From Solibacter sp039934035 (GTDB lineage: Bacteria; Acidobacteriota; Terriglobia; Bryobacterales; Bryobacteraceae), in the NCBI GenBank assembly GCA_039934035.1, contig JBDTMZ010000096.1, positions 62,001 through 126,000 on the forward strand: DNA of 64,000 nucleotides, read 5' to 3'. A model generated the notes under the pieces. The model ran no database searches, was not told the origin of the DNA, and worked only from the letters and a program-made list of their open reading frames with translations. The first letter of the stretch is position 1. Every line of letters starts with the position of its first letter. Positions 43,186 to 52,074 of this stretch are shown piece by piece. The translations under genes and the position numbers were made by a program.

Positions 43186-44418
43186 ATGAAGCAGAGACTT
43201 CTCTTTCTATCCATTTTTGTATTCCCCCTGGGAATGTGCGCGCAATCGCTGCAAACCCTGGTGGATGAAGCGTTACTGCATAATCGCGAGATTCTGGTTG
43301 CGCAAAAGAAGTATGAAGGCGCGCGCCAGCGGTCCAGCCAGGAAAAGAGCCTGGCCGACCCTATGGTCTCCCTGGGCTACGCCGCCGCCGGACCGCCGTA
43401 TCCGGGCGCGGGTCTCGGGAAGGAACCCATGGCGAACATTGGCGTCATGGTCTCGCAGGAGCTTTCGTACCCCGGCAAACGCGGCTTGCGCGGCGAGATC
43501 GCGGCCAGGGAGGCGTCCGCCGAATACGAGCAGTATCTCAGCGTCCGCCTCAACGTCGTCGCACGACTGAAGCAGGCCTATCACGAGCTGCACCACGCCA
43601 ACATCAGCATTCAATTCGTGGCGCGCTACCAGGATCTGCTGCAGAATATTCTGCGCATCTCCGAAGTTCGGTATTCGGTGGGCCGCGCGGCGCAGCAGGA
43701 CATTTTCAAGGCTCAAACCCAGTTTGCAATCTTCCAAACGCAGTTGCTGCGCTTCCAGCAGGAGCGTGATACCAAGACCATCGAAATCAACGCGCTGCTC
43801 AATCGCACGGAGGGCGGGAAGATCGACGTGCCGGACGATATGGAAGGCGGCGAACTCAACGTCACTCTGGAAGACCTGCTGGCCCACGCCCGCACGCACT
43901 CTCCCATGCTCGCGCGCGATCAGAAAATGATCGAGCGCAACGATCTAGCCACCGCCTTGGCCCGCAAGAATCTGTATCCCGACTACACGATCTCGGGCGG
44001 CTACTTCAATCAGGGCTCCATGCCCCCGATGTGGCAGTTCCGCGTCGATTTCAAACTGCCCGCGTATTTCCGCACCAAGCAGAACGCCGAAATCGCCGAG
44101 AAGACCTTTGCCGCCAGTGAAGCGCGCCACGCCTATGAGGCCACCGGCAGCGCCATCCGCGCGCAGATCGCCGGGATGTACAGCGAAGCGGCGACTTCTC
44201 GCAAGCTGATGGATTTGTACCAGAAGGCGGTGATCCCGGGCGCGCAACTGGCGCTGGAATCGTCCATGGCCGGATACCAGACCGGCTCGCTGGACTTCCT
44301 CTCGCTGTTCTCCAATTTCATGAACGTGGTCGATTACGAGCTGATGTACCACGAAGAGCTGATGAAGTTCCATGTGGCGCAGGCGCGCCTGGAAGAGATG
44401 ACGGGGATGACGTTATGA
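43186..44418 (+). CDS. Outer-membrane efflux channel, CusC/TolC family
   Basis: The 410-residue protein has a signal peptide ending MCAQS and two OEP (outer-membrane efflux protein) repeats, recognisable from LQTLVDEALLHNREILVAQKK at the start and LARKNLYPDYTISGGYF in the middle, with long coiled-coil alpha-helices. It would form the trimeric channel joining the RND pump to the outside. No lipidation cysteine follows the signal peptide. It overlaps the adaptor gene by 4 bp, confirming an operon. Confidence 0.9.
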   Translation: MKQRLLFLSIFVFPLGMCAQSLQTLVDEALLHNREILVAQKKYEGARQRSSQEKSLADPMVSLGYAAAGPPYPGAGLGKEPMANIGVMVSQELSYPGKRGLRGEIAAREASAEYEQYLSVRLNVVARLKQAYHELHHANISIQFVARYQDLLQNILRISEVRYSVGRAAQQDIFKAQTQFAIFQTQLLRFQQERDTKTIEINALLNRTEGGKIDVPDDMEGGELNVTLEDLLAHARTHSPMLARDQKMIERNDLATALARKNLYPDYTISGGYFNQGSMPPMWQFRVDFKLPAYFRTKQNAEIAEKTFAASEARHAYEATGSAIRAQIAGMYSEAATSRKLMDLYQKAVIPGAQLALESSMAGYQTGSLDFLSLFSNFMNVVDYELMYHEELMKFHVAQARLEEMTGMTL

Positions 44419-45659
44419 AGAAGGTGCTGGTATTGCTTTTCATGGCTGCCGCCTGGCTGGGCGGGTATGGCTACGGCCGCTGGTATGCCAGGCCGGCGGC
44501 GGCTGCCAAGAAGCCGCTCTACTATGTGGACCCGATGCACCCCTGGTATAAGAGCGACGTGCCGGGCATCGCTCCGGATTGCGGCATGAAACTGGTCCCC
44601 GTCATGCCCGGCGAAGAAGCGCGCTATGAGCGCCGCGCCAATAAGATGCCCGAAGGGAGCGTGCAGATCTCGCCCGAAAAGCAGCAGCTCATTGGGGTGG
44701 AATACGGCACGGCGGAATACGAGACCGTGAGCAGTTCCGTGAAGGCCGTGGCGCGGGTTTCGCTGGACGAAACCAGGGTCGCGAAGGTGCACAGCAAGCT
44801 CGAAGGCTGGATCGATGACGTGTTCGTAGATTTCACCGGCAAGCAGGTGAAGCAGGGCGACCCGCTGATCACCATATATAGTCCGGAGGCGCTAGCCACG
44901 CAGCAGGAGTACCTGCTGGCCATTAAGGCGCAGCACCACATGGAAGGCAACCCCGTGCACGAGATGCTGGGCAGCACAGAGAACCTGGTGGCGGCCGCCA
45001 AACGGCGCATGGAGCTTTGGGATATCGGCGAGGGCCAGATCGCGGAAATCACGGCGAAAGGCGTGCCGCTGAAGAGCCTGACGCTGACTTCACCGATCAA
45101 CGGCTTCGTTATGGAACGCAACGCGTTTTCCAAGCAGCGCATCATGCCCGATACCGTGCTCTACACGCTGGCCGATCTTTCGCGGGTCTGGGTGGTGGCC
45201 GACGTGTTCGAATACGAAGCCAGTAGCATACGGGTCGGCACTGCAGCCACGCTCGCGCTCTCTTACCTTCCCGGTCGCACTTTCCGCGGGCGCGTGAACT
45301 ACATCCTGCCGCAAGTGGACCCGGCCACACGCACGCTCAAGGTGCGCATCGAGTTTCCGAATGCCGACTTCGCGCTGAAGCCTGACATGTACGGCGAAGT
45401 GGAATTTCAGACCGGAGGCGGGCGCCGCTTGGTGGTGCCGCAGACAGCCATGCTGAATTCGGGCGACCGGCAGGTGGTCTTCGTGGACCGCGGCAAGGGC
45501 TACTTTGAGCCACGCGAGGTCAAACCCGGCGCGCGCAGCGATGGCAAAGTCGAGATCCTGGCTGGCCTGAAGGCGGGTGAGCGCATCGTGATTTCCGGCA
45601 ATTTTCTGATCGATTCGGAGAGCCAATTGAAGACGGCGCTGGGCGGGGCCGGCAAATGA
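44415..45659 (+). CDS. Periplasmic adaptor (membrane fusion) protein of a CusCBA-like efflux pump
   Basis: This 414-residue HlyD/CusB-family adaptor begins with a single hydrophobic anchor and a heavy-metal-binding domain at about residues 36-62, with YYVDPMHPWYKSD and DCGMKLVPV, the conserved CusB/CzcB N-terminal module with Cys56, Met58, His42 and Met41. The barrel-sandwich hybrid and beta-barrel domains follow (IDDVFVDFTGKQVKQGDPL; PQVDPATRTLKVRIEFPN). It links the pump to the outer-membrane channel and may hand over copper or silver. It overlaps the pump gene by 4 bp. Confidence 0.93.
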   Translation: MKKVLVLLFMAAAWLGGYGYGRWYARPAAAAKKPLYYVDPMHPWYKSDVPGIAPDCGMKLVPVMPGEEARYERRANKMPEGSVQISPEKQQLIGVEYGTAEYETVSSSVKAVARVSLDETRVAKVHSKLEGWIDDVFVDFTGKQVKQGDPLITIYSPEALATQQEYLLAIKAQHHMEGNPVHEMLGSTENLVAAAKRRMELWDIGEGQIAEITAKGVPLKSLTLTSPINGFVMERNAFSKQRIMPDTVLYTLADLSRVWVVADVFEYEASSIRVGTAATLALSYLPGRTFRGRVNYILPQVDPATRTLKVRIEFPNADFALKPDMYGEVEFQTGGGRRLVVPQTAMLNSGDRQVVFVDRGKGYFEPREVKPGARSDGKVEILAGLKAGERIVISGNFLIDSESQLKTALGGAGK

Positions 45660-48600
45660 TCGACGGCATCATTGAATTCTCGGCGCGGAATCGTTTCCTG
45701 GTTTTTCTGTTCGTGGCCGCCGCCTCGCTGGCGGGCTGGTGGAGCCTGAACCGCATCCCGATGGACGCCATCCCGGATTTGAGCGACACGCAGGTGATTG
45801 TCTATTCGCGGTGGGATCGCAGCCCCGACATTCTGGAAGATCAGGTGACGTACCCGATTGTGAGCGCCATGCTGGGCGCGCCGAAAGTGAAGGACGTGCG
45901 TGGCTTCAGTGATTTCGGGTTCTCGTACGTCTACATCATCTTCGAAGAAGGCACCGACATTTACTGGGCGCGGTCGCGCACCCTGGAGTATCTTTCCAAG
46001 ATTCTGCCGCGCCTACCGAAGGACGTGCAGACCGAACTCGGTCCCGATGCCACGGGCGTAGGCTGGGTCTTTCAATATGCGCTGGTGGGGCAGGGCAGCA
46101 ATCTGGCGGCGCAGCGCAGTACGCAGGACTGGTTCCTGCGCTATCACCTGCAATCGGTGCCTGGCGTCGCGGAAGTAGCCCCGCTCGGCGGTTTCGTGCG
46201 CCAGTATCAAATCAATGTGGACCCGAACCGGCTGGCGGCATACGGCGTGCCGATTTCGAAAGTGGTTGCCGCGGTGCGCTCCGGCAACAACGATGTGGGC
46301 GGGCGGTTGGTGGAGTTTACGGGCAGGGAGTATATGGTGCGAGGGCGCGGCTACGCGCGTTCCACCAGCGATCTGGAACAGCTGCCGCTGGCAGTGAGCG
46401 CGTCCGGCGTGCCGGTGCTGGTGCGCGATGTGGGCAGCGTGTCGCTGGGTCCGGACATGCGCCGCGGCATAGCGGACCTGAACGGCGAAGGCGAAGTGGT
46501 GTCCGGCATTATCGTCATGCGGCAAGGCGAGAATGCGCTGCGCGTCATCGAACGCGTGAAAGCCAAGATCAAAGAGATCGAGCCGGGCCTGCCGCCGGGC
46601 ATGAAGCTGGTCACCACCTACGACCGCAGCGAACTCATCCTCGCGTCGATCGATAATTTGAAGCACACGCTGACCGAGGAGCTGATCGTGGTCGGCCTGG
46701 TGATTCTGATCTTTCTGTGGCACGTGCCGAGCGCCATCATCCCCATCGTGACAATCCCCATCGCGGTGCTGATTTCGTTTGTGCCGATGCACGCCATGGG
46801 CATGAGCTCGAACATCATGTCTCTGGGCGGAATTGCGATTGCGGTGGGCGCGATGGTGGACGCGGCGATTGTGGTGGTGGAGCAAACGCACAAGCGGCTG
46901 GAGGGCGCCACGTCCGCATGGAGCGCCTACGACTATCAGCGCGCCATCGTCAATGCGGTGAAGGAAGTCGGCGGCACCAGCTTTTTTGCACTGCTGGTAA
47001 TTGCCGTGTCATTTCTTCCGGTGCTGACGCTGGAGGCGCAGGAGGGGCGGCTCTTTAAGCCGCTGGCGTACACCAAGAATTTCGCCATGGTGGTGGCCGC
47101 GGTGCTCGCCATCACGCTGGACCCGGCGCTCCGCCTGTTCTTCTTCCGCAAAGACAATTTCCGTATTCCGGGCTTCGTGGGCCGCGTGATCAACGCGGTG
47201 CTGGTTGGCAAAATCCACTCCGAAGACAAGCACCCCATCAGCCGGATCCTGATGCATTTGTACGAACCCGTGGTGCGCTGGAGCTTGAAGTGGAAGTGGC
47301 TGGTGATTGCGGGCGCGCTGGGCATGATCGCCGCCACCGTGCCTATCTATCAAAAGCTGGGCAGCGAGTTCATGCCGCCGCTGGACGAAGGCGCGCTGGT
47401 CTTCATGCCCACCACGTTGCCGGGAATCTCCATTACCGAGGCGCAGCGCTTAATGCAATCACAGGACCGCATTCTGCGCAGCTTCCCCGAGGTGGACAGC
47501 GTGCTGGGAAAAGCCGGGCGCGCGGAGACTTCCACCGACCCGGCGCCGTTCTCGATGATGGAAACCATCATCCAGCTCAAGCCAAAAGCGCAGTGGCGTA
47601 AAACGGCCACATGGTACGACCAGTGGCCGCGCTGGATGCGCGCCCCGCTATCGCATATCACTCCCGACCACATCTCTACCGAACAACTGACGGCGGAGAT
47701 GGACCAGGCGCTACAGATCCCCGGTGTCTCCAATGCCTGGACGATGCCCATTAAAAACCGCATCGATATGTTGACCACAGGCGTACGCACGCCGGTCGGC
47801 ATTAAAGTATACGGGCCCGACCTCGCCGTGGTGGAGCGCATCGGCAAAGAAATTGAAGCCGTGCTGCCCGATGTGCCCGGCACGCGCAGCGTCTTCGCCG
47901 AGCGCGTGGGCGGCGGCTATTTCCTGGACTTCGACTTGAAGCGCGACCGCCTGGCGCGCTATGGCCTGAGCGTAGACGATGCGCAGATGACGGTGATGAA
48001 CGCCATCGGGGGCGACAATGTCGGCACCACCATCGAAGGGCGTGAGCGCTACCCCATCAACGTGCGCTACTACCGCGACGCGCGCAGCGATCTGGACCGT
48101 CTGTCGCGCGCACTCGTGCCCGCGATGGACGGGAAGATGCAGATCCCGCTGGCCGAAATCGCCACTCTGAAACTCGCCACCGGGCCTTCCATGCTGCGCA
48201 ATGAAAACGGCATGTTGAATGGCTATGTGTATGTGGACGTGGCCGGCCGCGATGTGGGCGGCTACGTCACAGCGGCGAAGCTTGCGGTGCGTAAAGATGT
48301 CGTGCTGCCGGCGGGTTACACGCTGGCCTGGAGCGGGCAGTACGAGGCGATGGAACGCGTGCGCGAACGGCTGAAATTCGTGCTGCCGCTGACGCTGTTC
48401 CTCATCTTCCTGCTGCTTTACGTGAATACGAAATCGACGGCGAAGACGCTGATCGTGCTGCTGGCGGTGCCTTTCTCGGCGATCGGCGCTATCTGGCTGC
48501 TCTACCTGCTCGGCTACAACATGAGCATCGGCGTGTGGGTGGGGCTGATCGCCCTCATGGGCGTGGACGCGGAGACCGGCGTCTTCATGCTGCTCTACCT

Positions 48601-48898
48601 GGAGATTGCATTCGAAGAGCAGCGCCTCGCCGGACGCATGAACACGATGGCAGACCTGCAGGAGGCGATTGTGCACGGCGCCGTCAAGAGGATCCGTCCC
48701 AAGGTGATGACGGTGGCGACGATGTTCGTGGGGCTGGCCCCGATTATGTGGAGCGTGGGTGCCGGCGCGGATGTGATGAAGCGCATCGCGGCGCCCATGA
48801 TCGGCGGTATCTTCACTTCGTTCTTATTGGAGTTGGTAGTCTATCCGGCAATTTATGAGGTATGGAAATGGCGATCGGTAAAGGCGCAATCGGTATAG
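45656..48898 (+). CDS. Heavy-metal RND efflux pump, CusA (Cu/Ag) type
   Basis: The 1080-residue protein is an HME-RND transporter with twelve helices and two large periplasmic loops. Three methionines that form the CusA metal relay are conserved: Met584 (FMPTTLPG), Met634 (FSMMETIIQL) and Met705 (NRIDMLTTG), aligning with E. coli Met573, Met623 and Met672. The segment between the last two is about 22 residues longer than in E. coli. The proton-relay helix reads SLGGIAIAVGAMVDAAIVV, and GVDAETGVFMLLYLE is in helix 10. The methionine triad favours Cu(I)/Ag(I) over Zn/Co. Confidence 0.95.
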   Translation: MIDGIIEFSARNRFLVFLFVAAASLAGWWSLNRIPMDAIPDLSDTQVIVYSRWDRSPDILEDQVTYPIVSAMLGAPKVKDVRGFSDFGFSYVYIIFEEGTDIYWARSRTLEYLSKILPRLPKDVQTELGPDATGVGWVFQYALVGQGSNLAAQRSTQDWFLRYHLQSVPGVAEVAPLGGFVRQYQINVDPNRLAAYGVPISKVVAAVRSGNNDVGGRLVEFTGREYMVRGRGYARSTSDLEQLPLAVSASGVPVLVRDVGSVSLGPDMRRGIADLNGEGEVVSGIIVMRQGENALRVIERVKAKIKEIEPGLPPGMKLVTTYDRSELILASIDNLKHTLTEELIVVGLVILIFLWHVPSAIIPIVTIPIAVLISFVPMHAMGMSSNIMSLGGIAIAVGAMVDAAIVVVEQTHKRLEGATSAWSAYDYQRAIVNAVKEVGGTSFFALLVIAVSFLPVLTLEAQEGRLFKPLAYTKNFAMVVAAVLAITLDPALRLFFFRKDNFRIPGFVGRVINAVLVGKIHSEDKHPISRILMHLYEPVVRWSLKWKWLVIAGALGMIAATVPIYQKLGSEFMPPLDEGALVFMPTTLPGISITEAQRLMQSQDRILRSFPEVDSVLGKAGRAETSTDPAPFSMMETIIQLKPKAQWRKTATWYDQWPRWMRAPLSHITPDHISTEQLTAEMDQALQIPGVSNAWTMPIKNRIDMLTTGVRTPVGIKVYGPDLAVVERIGKEIEAVLPDVPGTRSVFAERVGGGYFLDFDLKRDRLARYGLSVDDAQMTVMNAIGGDNVGTTIEGRERYPINVRYYRDARSDLDRLSRALVPAMDGKMQIPLAEIATLKLATGPSMLRNENGMLNGYVYVDVAGRDVGGYVTAAKLAVRKDVVLPAGYTLAWSGQYEAMERVRERLKFVLPLTLFLIFLLLYVNTKSTAKTLIVLLAVPFSAIGAIWLLYLLGYNMSIGVWVGLIALMGVDAETGVFMLLYLEIAFEEQRLAGRMNTMADLQEAIVHGAVKRIRPKVMTVATMFVGLAPIMWSVGAGADVMKRIAAPMIGGIFTSFLLELVVYPAIYEVWKWRSVKAQSV

Positions 48899-49518
48899 TG
48901 TTGGCGTACGCCGCCTGGGCACAGGAATTTCCCGTGCAGCACGACCACTTGCGGAAGTTTTGCAGCGGCACGCTGACCATCGACGAAAGCGGCATTCGCT
49001 ACCAGGGGCCGAAGGGGCACGCCTGGACCTGGCCGTATGCGGAAATTCAGCAGCTAACCCTGTACCCTGAGAGTATCCGTATTCTGTCTTACAGGGACAG
49101 GAGCAACTGGAAACTGGGTAAGGACGTGTCGTACACCTTCAAGGGGAAATTTCCAACCGGGGTTTTGCAGCAGCAGTGGAGCGCGAAGCTCGATGGACGC
49201 TTTGTAGCGGCTGTGGCTCTTGCCGGTGCGCCGGCCGGAGCGGCGGGACGCGTCTTCCCCGCCAAACAACTCGGGCTCACCAAGGGTACGCAAGGCACCC
49301 TGACGTTCAGCGAGGACGCCGTGGTGTATGACACCGCGCGCGACGCGCGCACCTGGCGCTATCGCGACATCCAGTTCCTCAGTAGTGCCGGACCCTTTGA
49401 GTTGACCATCACGACTTTGGAAAAGCAGTTTCGTTTTCAGTTGAAGCAAGCGATTGACGAATCCACTTATAACCAGCTCTGGCTGGAGATTGAAAAGAAG
49501 AACGGGAGAATCCAATGA
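48868..49518 (+). CDS. Exported protein with two internal repeats, Cus-operon accessory, unknown function
   Basis: The 216-residue protein starts at ATG 48868 within the pump gene, with GAGG about 9 bases upstream; ATG 48862 is a less likely alternative. A signal peptide ends AAWAQ. The mature part contains two copies of a motif of the form GTLT-X(2-3)-E-X4-Y, then a W-X-Y or W-R-Y pair and IQ-hydrophobic: residues near SGTLTIDESGIRY/AEIQQLTL and QGTLTFSEDAVVY/RDIQFLSS. The pattern resembles a duplicated PH- or GRAM-like beta-sandwich domain, but no family is certain. It overlaps the next gene by 4 bp. Confidence 0.75.
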   Translation: MAIGKGAIGIVLAYAAWAQEFPVQHDHLRKFCSGTLTIDESGIRYQGPKGHAWTWPYAEIQQLTLYPESIRILSYRDRSNWKLGKDVSYTFKGKFPTGVLQQQWSAKLDGRFVAAVALAGAPAGAAGRVFPAKQLGLTKGTQGTLTFSEDAVVYDTARDARTWRYRDIQFLSSAGPFELTITTLEKQFRFQLKQAIDESTYNQLWLEIEKKNGRIQ

Positions 49519-49844
49519 AGAAGCAGATTGCTGTTGTATTTGCCGCCGCCGCTATGGCGTTTGCCGCCGGTCCGCAGACGTACACCGGAGTCATCACGGA
49601 TAACATGTGCGCCGACGGCGACCACAAGGACATGAAAATGGGTAGTGACCCCAAGTGCGTCATCGAGTGCGTGAAGGGGATGAAGGGCAAGTACGTTTTG
49701 TACGATGCCAAAGCGAAGAAGTCGTATGAACTGAGCGATCAGACCACGCCGGAGAAGTTCGCTGCCAAGAAGGTGACGGTTGTCGGCACGCTGGACGCGG
49801 CCGGGAAGAATCTGAAAGTAGATTCCATCAAGGCGGGCAACTAG
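49515..49844 (+). CDS. DUF5818-like exported OB-fold protein
   Basis: The 109-residue protein has a signal peptide (MKKQIAVVFAAAAMAFA) and a mature domain with TGVITDNMCADGDHKDMKMG, DPKCVIECVKGMKGKYVLYD and VTVVGTLDAAGKNLKVDSI. I recognise this pattern from acidobacterial secreted proteins assigned to DUF5818, with conserved cysteines and histidine/methionine residues that could bind metal. As the operon exports copper or silver, a metal-chaperone role is plausible but unproven. A strong hairpin follows. Confidence 0.8.
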   Translation: MKKQIAVVFAAAAMAFAAGPQTYTGVITDNMCADGDHKDMKMGSDPKCVIECVKGMKGKYVLYDAKAKKSYELSDQTTPEKFAAKKVTVVGTLDAAGKNLKVDSIKAGN

Positions 49845-49849
49845 TTTTG

Positions 49850-49894
49850 CGGATATCCGCCGGGCCGCGATTGTCTCGGCCCGCCGGATATCCG
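49850..49894. repeat. Long hairpin between the DUF5818-like and zinc-ribbon genes
   Basis: CGGATATCCGCCGGGCCG (49850-49867) and CGGCCCGCCGGATATCCG (49877-49894) pair over 18 positions with a single internal mismatch and a 9-base loop. Each arm also contains the palindrome GGATATCC. No T run follows, so it is a poor terminator; it could be a processing site or an intergenic repeat. Confidence 0.7.
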
Positions 49895-49908
49895 ACTCTG
49901 GGAGAAGC

Positions 49909-50046
49909 ATGGAAACCGCGGAATTTTATTGCCCGACGTGCGCCAAGCCGGTGTTGGACCCCTTGGTGTGCGGTGATTGCAGCGCCGTCATCTGCCGCGT
50001 CTGCGGCACGCCCTTAGAAGACATCAACGATTTGGGGGTCGGGTAG
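49909..50046 (+). CDS. 45-residue zinc-ribbon protein
   Basis: ATG 49909 is preceded by a strong GGGAGAAG at 49900-49906 and ends with TAG at 50044-50046. The protein carries three CXXC knuckles: C8-P-T-C11, C21-G-D-C24 and C29-R-V-C32, arranged like a zinc ribbon (EFYCPTCAKPVLDPLVCGDC region). It lies on the same strand after the Cus operon, separated by the strong hairpin. Its function is unknown; it may bind zinc or copper. The size is below common gene-caller limits, which is why it is easily missed. Confidence 0.7.
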   Translation: METAEFYCPTCAKPVLDPLVCGDCSAVICRVCGTPLEDINDLGVG

Positions 50047-50078
50047 CCTTCGTCGCCAGGATGGTGAAGAGTCGACGT

Positions 50079-50879
50079 TCAAGGCGCCCACGTGCGCAGG
50101 AATCTGGATGGCGTTAGGGCCGTCACCGAGGGTTGCTTGCCTTCATCGGGCAGCAGCCACACCTCGCCCGCCCCCACGAGCTCGCCTCCGATTTCCGCTT
50201 CGCCTTCCAGAACGATCCAGAGTTGTGCGCGCTTCGGCTCGGGAAGCAGCAATTGATGGGGTTGTAGTGCTACACGCTCCGTGACAAAGTGCTTGGAGCG
50301 CACCAACTCGTCGCGACCTTCCGCAACCTTCAACGCGCGCGACGCGCCCGGATGCACGCCCAGGTCGCAAATCGGAATCGCTTTCTCCACGTGCAATTCG
50401 CGCGGCCGGCCATAGTCCCACAGCCGGTACGTCACGTCGGAATTCTGCTGAATCTCGCACAGCACGATGCCTGCTCCGATGGCATGGACCGTGTGCGCGG
50501 GAATCATGTACGTCTCGCCCGCCTTCACAGGAATCCACTGGAGCAGTTGCTCCACCTCGCCGGTGCGCGTGGCTTCGCGCAGGCGTTCGCGCGTCAACAT
50601 CTCGCGGAAGCCCATCGCGATGGTCGCGCCGGGCTGGGCATCGAGAATATGCCACATCTCCGTCTTGCCGAGGGGGCCGTCCTCGCCATCGTCGGGATGA
50701 ACCTGAACAGAAAGCCGCTCATTCGTGAAGATCCACTTCACGAGCAGCGGCAGCTCGCGCGGACTCAGAAACCACGCTTCGCCGATCGGCTGGGGCGCGT
50801 CCGCGTACCACGGTTCCAAACGGGTGCGGCCCCACACCCTCTCGCGCAGAGAAGGCGTGAGGCGGATGGGCGCTTGCAT
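50079..50879 (-). CDS. manA: Class I mannose-6-phosphate isomerase
   Basis: ManA interconverts mannose-6-phosphate and fructose-6-phosphate, feeding GDP-mannose and polysaccharide synthesis. From ATG 50879 the protein has 266 residues and the zinc-site motifs LSVQVHPDDGE, GKTEMWHIL and IPAHTVHAIG, with the C-terminal RmlC-like domain reduced, as in short bacterial class I enzymes. The longer frame to 51119 overlaps the aminotransferase and is not used. It follows the aminotransferase gene by 2 bp. Confidence 0.92.
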   Translation of the reverse strand: MQAPIRLTPSLRERVWGRTRLEPWYADAPQPIGEAWFLSPRELPLLVKWIFTNERLSVQVHPDDGEDGPLGKTEMWHILDAQPGATIAMGFREMLTRERLREATRTGEVEQLLQWIPVKAGETYMIPAHTVHAIGAGIVLCEIQQNSDVTYRLWDYGRPRELHVEKAIPICDLGVHPGASRALKVAEGRDELVRSKHFVTERVALQPHQLLLPEPKRAQLWIVLEGEAEIGGELVGAGEVWLLPDEGKQPSVTALTPSRFLRTWAP

Positions 50880-50881
50880 AC

Positions 50882-52069
50882 TTACGAGTATTCGACGATG
50901 AACTGGTGCAGGCGGTCGAGCCCGCGCTCCAGGTCCACCATCGAAGCTGCGTAAGAAATGCGAATGTGCTGGTCGGTACCGAAGGCCTCGCCAGGTACCG
51001 CGGCGACGTTGGCTTCGGCCAGCAATTTCTCGGCGAACTGCAGCGTATTGGTGATGCCGTTGTTGAAGGCCACGGACACGTTCGGATACACGTAGAACGC
51101 GCCCTGCGGCAGGTTGCACGTAACGCCGGGAATCTGGCGCAGACGATTCACCACGAAATCGCGCCGCTTGCGGTATTCCGCGAGCATGATGGCCACCGAA
51201 TCCTGCGGGCCGCGCACAGCTTCCACCGCCCCCTTCTGCGCAATCGAAGTGGGGTTGGAAGTGGAGTGGCTTTGCAGTTTGGTCATGGCCTGCACGATGG
51301 GCGCGGGCACCAGGCCAAACCCGATGCGCCAGCCGGTCATGGCGTAGGTCTTCGACAGCGAACCGGCTACCAGCACGGTGTCCTTCGCGCCCGGCATAGA
51401 GGCAATGGAGAAACGCTCGCTGTCATAAAGGAAGTGGCAGTAGCACTCGTCGGTCATCAGGTAGATGCCGCGCTCGGAGGTCAGTTTGAAGATCTTCTCG
51501 AACTCCGCGCGATCCACCAGGGCGCCGCTCGGGTTGGCGGGCGAGTTGATAATCACCATGCGCGTGCGCGCGGTCAGGTGCGGTTCCAGCATGGCCGCGG
51601 TAAGCGCGAAACCCGCTGCTTCGTCGGTCTTGACGAACACGCACTTGCCGCCCGCGTAGTTGACCACGTCCGCGTACGTAACCCAATAGGGCACCGGGAT
51701 GATGACTTCGTCGCCGGGATTTACCAGCGCCTGCGTGAGATTAAAAATGACGTGTTTGCCGCCCACGGTGATCATGCACTCATTCGGCTTGTAGGCGGTT
51801 CCGAAATCCTGCGTGTGGCGCTCGCAGATGGCTTTCTTCAGTTCGAGGGTGCCGCCCGCGGCGGTGTACTTGGTGAAATTCTGTTCGAGGGCGCGAATCG
51901 CGGCCTGTTTAATGTTGTCGGGCGTGGGAAAATCCGGTTCTCCGGCGCCGAAATCGACTACGTCCACACCTTCGCTGCGAAGCCGGTCTGCTTCGGCTGA
52001 CACCTTCATCGTGGATGACACACTGATGGAGGAGATGCGTTCCGCGATTGGGTTGATTGCTGCTTGCAT
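50882..52069 (-). CDS. Pyridoxal-phosphate aspartate aminotransferase (class I)
   Basis: The 395-residue fold-type I aminotransferase has the PLP lysine in SLSKTYAMTGWRIG (K240), the phosphate-binding and substrate residues NSPANPSGALVDR and DECYCHFLYD, and the N-terminal RISSISVSSTMKVS. This pattern is that of aspartate/prephenate aminotransferases of the Ib subgroup, so either aspartate or prephenate is a likely substrate. It sits between coaD (5 bp) and manA (2 bp) in one operon. Confidence 0.9.
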   Translation of the reverse strand: MQAAINPIAERISSISVSSTMKVSAEADRLRSEGVDVVDFGAGEPDFPTPDNIKQAAIRALEQNFTKYTAAGGTLELKKAICERHTQDFGTAYKPNECMITVGGKHVIFNLTQALVNPGDEVIIPVPYWVTYADVVNYAGGKCVFVKTDEAAGFALTAAMLEPHLTARTRMVIINSPANPSGALVDRAEFEKIFKLTSERGIYLMTDECYCHFLYDSERFSIASMPGAKDTVLVAGSLSKTYAMTGWRIGFGLVPAPIVQAMTKLQSHSTSNPTSIAQKGAVEAVRGPQDSVAIMLAEYRKRRDFVVNRLRQIPGVTCNLPQGAFYVYPNVSVAFNNGITNTLQFAEKLLAEANVAAVPGEAFGTDQHIRISYAASMVDLERGLDRLHQFIVEYS

Positions 52070-52074
52070 GTAGC

